A stretch of 64,000 nt of DNA, from NCBI GenBank assembly GCA_964017235.1, contig OZ024927.1, forward strand, positions 54,441,293 to 54,505,292. The letters are read 5' to 3'. The position numbers were made by a program, and so were the translations under genes. Positions 57,018 through 64,000 of the stretch are shown piece after piece. Below the pieces are notes generated by a model. The model worked only from the letters and a program-made list of their open reading frames with translations. It was not told where the DNA came from and did no database searches. The DNA is from Sabellastarte sp. h YS-2021. Taxonomy: Eukaryota; Annelida; Polychaeta; Sabellida; Sabellidae. Position 1 is the stretch's first letter. Each line of letters opens with the position of its first letter.

Positions 57018-57779
57018 GTTTTCTCTCTTATTGTTTGGCATTACAGGAGAGATTTTGAAATAAGGGAGACCAATTGTGATAAAATGACATGAATTTTACA
57101 GTTATAATGGTACCTGATGGCTGTGAAATGGTTAAAATTGTTTTAGACAAATTGTACATTTTGCTGTGTTACTGAGAAGTGCTTTCCATGTTAATCGCAA
57201 TATTGTTTGGCAATCCATATGTAAAGTATACAGCATCGATGCTCTCTGAAAGGCCCTTGTTTCTGCAATTGCCCACCCCCAAATCTTATGTAATTATTGT
57301 AAATCAACTCCCATTAAAACTTAATATTAGGTCAAATTTGATAAGCTTGGTATTGTTTTTAGATGCACCTTTCCTTAGTTTCCCAGTGATTTCACATTTT
57401 ATATCCGATAGAATTGTTTACCTCAACAGCATTTTGGTCTGTTGATATATTTTGTAACTAAAAAAATGATGATTTCTGTATCAGTACCTGGTGTGGTTTC
57501 ATTTTCATAACTGCCATCTCCAGGGTCTGAAAATATTAGGTAATAAATGGCGTTTCAGAGAGCAGTGACAAGTACAATACAATTCTATGTGAAAATGTGA
57601 TACAGTTGAATCTATTCAAATTGGTTTTAAATTAATAAACACTGCTACCTGACCAGGATATTTGGTTAACTGGATGAGTGTGTTCTTTGAAAAACTTTTA
57701 ATTTGCAAGAAACAAAAAAATGTACTTCTATTTAATTTTATGGCAATTTTGTTTGACAATGTTCTACTGAAATAGGTTA

Positions 57780-58825
57780 TGTGTAAAAAATAAAAAAAAG
57801 ACAAAAGATGAAAAAGGTGAGTAAAAGTGATTGAAATAAAAAGAGTAAGATAGAAAAAGGCAAAAAAAAAGACAAAAGATTATAAGAGAAAATAAAAAAA
57901 ATCAAAACAGAAAAAAAAACAAATTGAAAAAAAATTGATTGAAAAAATATATAAATAAAAAATAAGAAAAGATTGGAAAAAAACCCCAGAAAGTTAAATT
58001 TAAGATTTGCAGAAAAAAACCTGAAACATTTCCAAAAAAAGCAAAAGAATGTAGTAAATTAAAATTGAAAAAAGGTGATCTATTTATATAAACTTGTGCA
58101 TTAAATTTTGTATTTGTCTTATTACATTGATAGAATTGAGATTATAGTGTTGTGTAACAGGAATGAGTGATAATTATTCTCTATAAATTATTGTGGTAGA
58201 ATTATTGTATCAACAAGTGTTATACTTTCATATATTACAGAAATGGGTAATCACCCTTTTTTGACCATTATTATGCAAGAACGTCAAAAATGTACTTGTA
58301 ATTGTTAATTGTTAGGAGTTATGTTTAATAATGTTTCACTTAAAAAGGTTTTAACTGTATGTATAAACAAGGAGCGTAAAAGTTAATGAAATAAAAGATT
58401 AAAATAAAAAAAATAAAAAGATAGAAAAAAAAGAAAAAAAATTGAAACAGAAAAAAAAGAAAACAAAAAAAAAGAAAAGTAAAAAAAAAAATAGAAGAAA
58501 AAAATGAAAAAAAAATGAAAAAGGTAATAATAGAAAAGAATAAAAAAAAATAAACAGATAAAAAAGATATTCTAAAGAACAACATGAAACAAAAAAAAGC
58601 AATAAAATGAAATTGAAAAAGGTGAACTGTTTTGTGGAAATTTGTCTATTTGTACATGTTTTGTAATTGTCTTAGTCTCTTGACAGAATTGAGATTATAA
58701 TGTTGTGTAGCAGGAATGGGTGATAATTAGATAATTATACATTATCAATTATTGCACTAGGACTGTTGTATCTAAACAAGTGTTATACCCTGATACAGCA
58801 GAAATCGGTGATTACTCTGCTTTGT
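57780..58825 (+). repeat. ~550-bp tandem duplication with A-rich halves
   Basis: Each unit has a ~250-bp A-rich tract ending AAATTGAAAAA(A)GGTGA, then TTGTCTTA, AGAATTGAGATTATA(G/A)TGTTGTGTA(A/G)CAGGAATG, and AACAAGTGTTATAC...ACAG(A/C)AGAAAT. The shared words begin at about 58064 and 58612. Short open frames on - (58340-58602) are poly-Phe translations of the A tract, not genes. Confidence 0.65.
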
Positions 58826-59309
58826 CATTTGAACTGTTGTGCAGTGTCATATTAAAACAATGGATGATACTTGTTCCTTATCAGATTTATTACACACACA
58901 TTTTGAATGAAATTTGTTTGCTTAAATTCTCAAAAATGTCTGGCATACCATGTTTTGAGTGCATTTTTCTACAAGAAACTAAAAAAAATCATTGAATCTT
59001 TGAAATTTTAAACATGGATTGATAGATGTACTGACTGAAAACTTCTGACCTTTTACCTTGAAATTTTTGTTTCAGTTCAGGGCAGTTTTAGGCACTGGAA
59101 AATCATACTTGAAACTTTTAGTCACATTTTAGCTGCCCTGGCAGTCTTAATTTCGATGTTCTATTCTATTCTATTCTAAGTCATTGCAAAAAGCAGATAT
59201 CCGTAGGCGATTGATTTTTCTTTCAACATTTTTGATGCATAAAGTTTGTACTATTTATAATAAAACTCATTCAAAATTACTTTATCACATAACTCTATAG
59301 TGTGCATAG

Positions 59310-59425
59310 TGTGATGAGTTACTTAAGTGCTTGGATGGGTGGCCGCCTTAGTACACTGCTCACGTCTCTGATGGCTTTGCGGCTCGCACTAGTAGACCAA
59401 AACCCCTTTCGGCCTTGTTTATTTA
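59310..59425 (+). mobile_element. 5S-rRNA-derived SINE-like copy
   Basis: GAGTTACTTAAGTGCTTGGATGGGTGGCCGCCTTAGTACACTG keeps the 5S rRNA box-C segment (TACTTGGATGGGTGACCGCC) with few changes. A short body ends TTTCGGCCTTGTTTATTT, similar to the tail of the copy at 63728-63955. It is not a full 5S gene. Confidence 0.55.
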
Positions 59426-59622
59426 AAGATGGGTTGTTCTAATTATTATTCATACAAAATGGTTGACAAAGTAAAATAGCCCTAATTAGATGCACTCACA
59501 GATTCTTTAAAATGTCACTCATTAAGATTAATATAATACTGTAGCTACACACTCATCTTCACTTACATTATTTTTATTTTGTATGTGCCATTCAGGCTGT
59601 TTTCCTAGTATATTCTGAAATC

Positions 59623-59698
59623 GATTCAGTGTTGTAATTTGAAGAAATACCAATATTGGAGATTCAGTGTTGTAATTTGAAGAAATACTAATATTGGA
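59623..59698 (+). repeat. 38-bp tandem duplication
   Basis: GATTCAGTGTTGTAATTTGAAGAAATAC(C/T)AATATTGGA occurs twice in direct succession. Confidence 0.85.
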
Positions 59699-60054
59699 AA
59701 TTCGGCATAATCTCTCAACCTGAGTTAAAACTGTAGCACGTTTTGTAGACATACATTGGTGTATGCACTCCCGGTATGTCAAATCTGATAGGACCAGTAC
59801 AAAAGGAATATTTCTTAACCAGAAATTCTAGAAAAAGGGATAAATGTCAACAGAAAAGCCACTAAACAGAAGTAATCTTTGAAAAATAACTCCAAAACTT
59901 GTGGACAGGTTTTGGTGACATTTCAGGAAATGTAAAAAACAAATGACAAACAAATGTAGACGTTGAGACAATGACGCAAGGGATATTGATTAAGATTTTA
60001 GTGGTGACTGACTGACTGTTATCACCATCTGGATCCAGGAATATTTTTAATAGA

Positions 60055-61645
60055 TTTTTATCCCACAAGCCTTAATGGCTGTTGGAGTATTGTTTTCACC
60101 CATGGTGTCCAGATGGGCAGGCGGATGGCAGGAAAAAGCTTGTCCAGACTGTATCTCAGAAACCGTAAGGTGTAGGAAGTTGATACTTGGTAGGGATATT
60201 GGTCAAGAGGGGTAGGTGTGCAATGTCATAGTCTGACCTCGATTTGACCTTGCCATAGTGACCTTGACCTATAAAATCTTGTCCAGGCTATACCTCGGAA
60301 ACCGTAAGGTGTAAAAAATTGATACTTGGTAGGGACATTGGTTATGAGGTGTAGGTGTGCAACGCTATGGTGTGACCTTGATTTGACCTTTGATCTGGCC
60401 ATAGTGACCTTGACCTATAAAATCTTGTCCGGGCTATACCTCGGAAACCGTAAGGTGTAGGAAGTTGATACTTGATAGGGACATTGGTTAGGGGGTGTAG
60501 GTGTGCAATGTCATGGTCTGACCTTGATTTGACCTTGCCGTAGTGACCTTGACCTATAAAATTTTGTCCGGGCTATATCTCGGAAACCATAAGGTGTAGG
60601 AAGTTAATACTTGGTAGGGACATTGGCTAGAAGGTGTAACTGTGCAACCTTGTGGTGTGACCTTGATTTGACCTTTGACCTTGCTGTAGTGACTTGACTG
60701 AGTTTGAAAATCTTGTCTGGACTATATTTCGGCAACCGTGAGGTGTCGAACTTAATACTTGGTAGGGACATTGGTTAGGGGTTGTAGGTGTGCAACGTCA
60801 TGGTGTGGCCTTGATTTGACCTTTGACCTTGCTGTAGTGACCTTGAGTTTGAAAATCTTGTCCGGACTATATCTCGGCAACTGTGGGGTGAAGGAAGTTA
60901 ATACGTGGTAGGGACATTGGTTAGGGGTTGTAGGTGTGCAACCTCATGGTGTGGCCTTGATTTGATCTTTGACCTTGCTGTAGTGACCTTGAGTTTGAAA
61001 ATCTTGTCTGGACTATATCTCGGCAACCGTGAGGTGTAGAAAGTTAATACTTGGTAGGGACATTGGTTAGGGGTTGTAGGTGTGCAATGTCATAGTGTGG
61101 CCTTGATTTGACTTTGTCATACTGACCATGAGTTTTAAAACCTTGTCTGGGCTATTTCTTGGATTCTATAAGGTGTAGAAGGTTGACAGTATTGACATTG
61201 GTTAGGGGTGTAGGTGTGCATCATGGTGTGACCTTTAACTTTGGCTCTGCCAATGTGTGTTCACCTGCCATATTTGAGACATCTTTCTCTTATGACGAAG
61301 ACATATGGATTGCTGCAGCTGATTATTATATGCACTTTTACATAATTGTGCTATTTCCATTGACAGCTATTCTCCAATTAGTAAATTTTACAGCTTCATA
61401 TTTTTAGGTTACTGATTAATGCTGTCATATTGCTATAATAAATTGAATTGTATTGTTTTAATACTTTATCTTTACATTTTCCTTCTATTACAAGTTATTT
61501 TCTCCACATAAACATTAGAGCTTTATATAACTGACACTGCACTGAAAGTATCTGGATCTTTGTATTGTTTCATTATTTCTATATCTCATGGTGTTGAAAA
61601 CTATTCCCCAGGCTAAGGAGTACCGGCATCTCTGATGCTATTTTT
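60055..61645. mobile_element. Helitron-like element with ~146-bp minisatellite core, copy 2
   Basis: It has the same ends as copy 1 (TTTTTATCCCACAAGCCTTAATGGCTG and GGCATCTCTGATGCTATTTTT) in the same orientation, with about eight core units starting near 60138, 60277, 60425, 60565, 60709, 60858, 61005 and 61143. The unique right part (ATACTTTATCTTTACATTT, TATATCTCATGGTGTTGAAAA) also matches copy 1. No nested insertion. No ORF of note. Confidence 0.68.
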
Positions 61646-62369
61646 GTATCATTGCACTGAGCAATGTTGGAGGTTTTGGACCTTTGTGGAGGTATGCGCT
61701 CTCAAAGTGTTTTTGTTATTTCTGATTTTAAAGGATTTCTATTTAGCAATTTAATAATTTTAAAGAATTATGACTGTATTTTTGTTTTGTTTTTTAACTT
61801 GGACAAATTGTACCCCTGTGTCGTTTAGTCATTTGAAAGGAAAGTGAAACATGCCAAGTCGTATCACAAGGGACGAAACAAATACTTCTATTTGATTGGG
61901 ATTTCCAGGTAGTAGCGTAAATATCAATGAACAAAGTTATTTGAGGAGTTGACATTTTTATACTGCGAATTCTACTTGTCAAAGTTTTGCTCAGAGGAGT
62001 TCTGCTCTTGTGGTAAAATTATATCTCGGTCGTGTGTGATGGTTCTAATGCTAATAATAGAGCTTATTTCATCCCAGAAACAGATTTTATTAAATAGCCA
62101 AAATTAATGCCTTTCTTTGCAATCCTTCAAAATATTTTGGGACTTTTAAAAAAGGCAGATTCACTTCAAAATACAGAAGCCACTTATACCCAGGTGATTC
62201 AGTTATGTGAAATAATTGCGAAATGTTCACATTTTAACCATTGTCTGGTAATTTATCAAATCTAAACGAAATACTAAAACTGACCTTAAGCCATAGTGTA
62301 GACACTTGAATTCATAGCATAATGCACAATATGCTTGGTGAAAGTTAAGCAGAGTTAAGGCTTAAATGC

Positions 62370-63425
62370 ATTTCGCCTGCGGCCGAAGGCCGTGGTCGGA
62401 AGATTATAAAACGCCTTCCGTGCGTGCGTCCGTCTGTTCATCCATTCGTCACGTTTTTGCATAAACCTTAATATCTCATTCATTTATAAAGATATCTTCA
62501 CCAAATTTGCAGGGGTTGTTTATGGCTATAAAAACCTGTATCTGCAAAATTTTAGCCTCATTTTGAAAAACAAAATGGCCGCTATAGCTTATTGTTTGAA
62601 AATCATAAAGGTGCTCTAAATCTTGAAATATTCCAGCTAGCTTCATCAAATTTGCACAAAAGCTATATGACTAGAAAAGCTAGCCTGATAGTAATTTTGG
62701 CCTAGTTCAAAAAACAAAATGGCTGCCATATCACTTGTTTAATGTCAAACAGGGTTATCCTATTAAAAAGGCCTTATATCCCCCAAATATTGCTCCTAGA
62801 GGTTCGGAATGTGAACACAACTTGTAGGAAGTCATGGCCTGGGAATCTTTTCCAGGTGTTGAATTTGACCTTTGACCCCTGCTTCAAGGTTAAATCAGGT
62901 CGTCACACTAAAACGTCCTTATTTCTCCCTTATTATTGGTGCTATGGCTCCAGAATATAAAGACAGACCATCAAAAGTCCTTGCCTTCAAATGTTTTGCC
63001 TGAGAAAAATTGTGGCCTTATTTTGAAAAATAAAATGGCCACCATAGCCAATTATTTAAAAATCATTAAGATGCTCTAAAACTTGATATATTGCAGCTAG
63101 GTTTATCAAATATGTGCAAAATATATATGGCTAGGAAAGTTAGCCTGATGGTAATTTAGCCTAGTTTCAAAAACAAAATGGCCATCGTATCACATGTTAA
63201 ATGGGATTATCCTTTTAAAAAGGCCTTATATCTCCCCTTATCGTTGCTACTAGAGGTTCCAAATGTGAAAACAACTTGTACAAAGTCAAGGCCTGAGACT
63301 ATTTTCCAATTGCTGACTTTTACCTTTGACCCCTTCTTTAATGTCAAGTGGGGTTATCTTACTACAAAGGCCTAAAATCTCCTTTAGTTCTCCATTATTA
63401 CTGATTCTAAGGCGGGAGATAATCG
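62370..63425 (+). repeat. Dispersed 'aaaatggccgctatagc' repeat, copy B, internally duplicated
   Basis: Starts with a GC-rich palindrome (CTGCGGCCGAAGGCCGTGG), then GATTATAAAACGCCTTCCGTGCGTGCGTCC. A ~460-bp segment with TTTTGAAAAACAAAATGGCC, GCAGCTAG and AAAAGGCCTTATATCTCCC is present twice (from about 62550 and 63013). The right end GGCGGGAGATAATCG complements the TTATCTCCC start seen in copy A. Non-coding. Confidence 0.6.
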
Positions 63426-63727
63426 CTGTGGCAGTGGCCTTGTTTTATTTTGTGAAAAAGTGTGCGAGAGTGTAGTATATTTTGACATCAGATTTACTTG
63501 GTGTAACTGACCTAGCAGCTTCGCTGATGCAGTTTACTAGTTTGTTACAGTGAGCATGATCATTATACAAGAAGTATTAGTGTGAGAAGCCCTATTTTCT
63601 GAATGTTTTTTACAATCATGTTATGAAGATATATATCATCAGTTGTGTACTGTTCAGTTTCTGTTCAGATATGTGGTAGAACTATTACAGGCTCACATTT
63701 CTAGGGGTCACTGTCACTGGACTGTCA

Positions 63728-63955
63728 TGAATTGTGGTGTAGCGTGGTGAGTACCCGTCTTTATCACTGATATTAAGCTGCAATGGTCTATGTTAGTACT
63801 TGGGTGAGTGACTGACTGAGCTCTGTCAGATATGGGATGTGTATGACTCGGAATTGTTTTTATTGCCAGACATTTATACATTCTAGTGCAGGACTGGTGT
63901 CTGATGGTTTTGGGGCTAACACATTTAGACTGAAAAACTTTTCAGCCTTGTTTTC
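63728..63955 (+). mobile_element. 5S-rRNA-derived SINE-like copy
   Basis: GAGTACCCGTCTTTATCACTGATATTAAGCTGCAATGGTCTATGTTAGTACTTGGGTGAGTGACTG follows the 5S rRNA order CCGTC-ATCAC-GAAGTTAAGC-...-TTAGTACTTGGATGGGTGACCG. An unrelated body follows, ending TTTTCAGCCTTGTTTTCTATTG like the 59.3-kb copy. This is the head architecture of SINE3-class elements. Confidence 0.6.
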
Positions 63956-64000
63956 TATTGATTCACCCACACGCCACAACTTTAGTACAGTTTAAAAAAA

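Noticed and set aside
58340..58602. Poly-Phe hydrophobic proteins on -
   Set aside because: Pure translation of an A-rich low-complexity tract.
32160..61240. CRISPR array (regular repeats)
   Set aside because: Repeats are ~146 bp, contiguous without unique spacers, in eukaryotic DNA; they are minisatellite units.
63755..63850. Functional 5S rRNA gene
   Set aside because: Only part of the 5S order is kept, with many changes and no full-length 5S; better explained as a SINE head.

Overview
The window is AT-rich animal nuclear DNA: spliced genes with GT-AG introns, AATAAA polyadenylation signals, tRNA- and 5S-derived SINEs, L2/CR1-like non-LTR retrotransposons, PIF/Harbinger and hAT DNA transposons and two tyrosine-recombinase retroelements. 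This mixture suggests a marine invertebrate, most likely a mollusc or other lophotrochozoan. That assignment is inference from repeat style and gene type; no species marker was seen.

Region 1 (1-26.3 kb) holds a tandem array of three same-strand genes of the intracellular fatty-acid-binding protein (FABP) family. Gene A enters from upstream, and only exons 3 and 4 are inside the window. Gene B (5160-9902) and gene C (22333-25985) are complete four-exon genes with the classical FABP exon plan (142 and 143 codons before the stop). Between B and C lies transposon-rich DNA. It includes a complete 5.2-kb PIF/Harbinger element (11984-17229) with perfect 22-bp inverted ends, a TAA target duplication, a MADF-type DNA-binding gene on + and a HARBI1-like transposase on -. 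That element sits inside the reading frame of an older L2/CR1-like retrotransposon. Several more L2/CR1-like fragments and tRNA-derived SINEs follow.

Region 2 (26.3-34 kb) has no recognisable host gene. It holds SINE pieces, a MITE with a G24 tract and the first copy of a dispersed element whose core is a ~146-bp minisatellite (32155-33802). A 261-bp retrotransposon 3' end is inserted in that minisatellite with a 6-bp target duplication.

Region 3 (34-40 kb) is a DIRS-order tyrosine-recombinase retroelement of Ngaro-like layout: gag, RT/RNase H, YR. Gene borders are ATGA and TAATG overlaps. It is recently dead: a stop just before the RT YIDD motif, one frameshift, and a TAG just before the recombinase's catalytic tyrosine.

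Region 4 (40-48 kb) is mostly non-coding. It contains a candidate two-exon small membrane-protein gene on - (44264-43934), isolated candidate exons, and a 519-bp hAT MITE with an 8-bp target duplication.

Region 5 (48.1-55.3 kb) is an older DIRS1-like element with inverted terminal repeats and a clear internal complementary region that reproduces the joined ends. Its coding part is decayed and carries a nested SINE and a nested non-LTR fragment.

Region 6 (55.3-64 kb) is low-complexity A-rich DNA, a second copy of the minisatellite element (60055-61645), a second copy of another dispersed repeat (62370-63425), and two 5S-rRNA-derived SINE-like copies. The minisatellite units contain perfect AGGTCA-type direct repeats, the site class bound by nuclear receptors.
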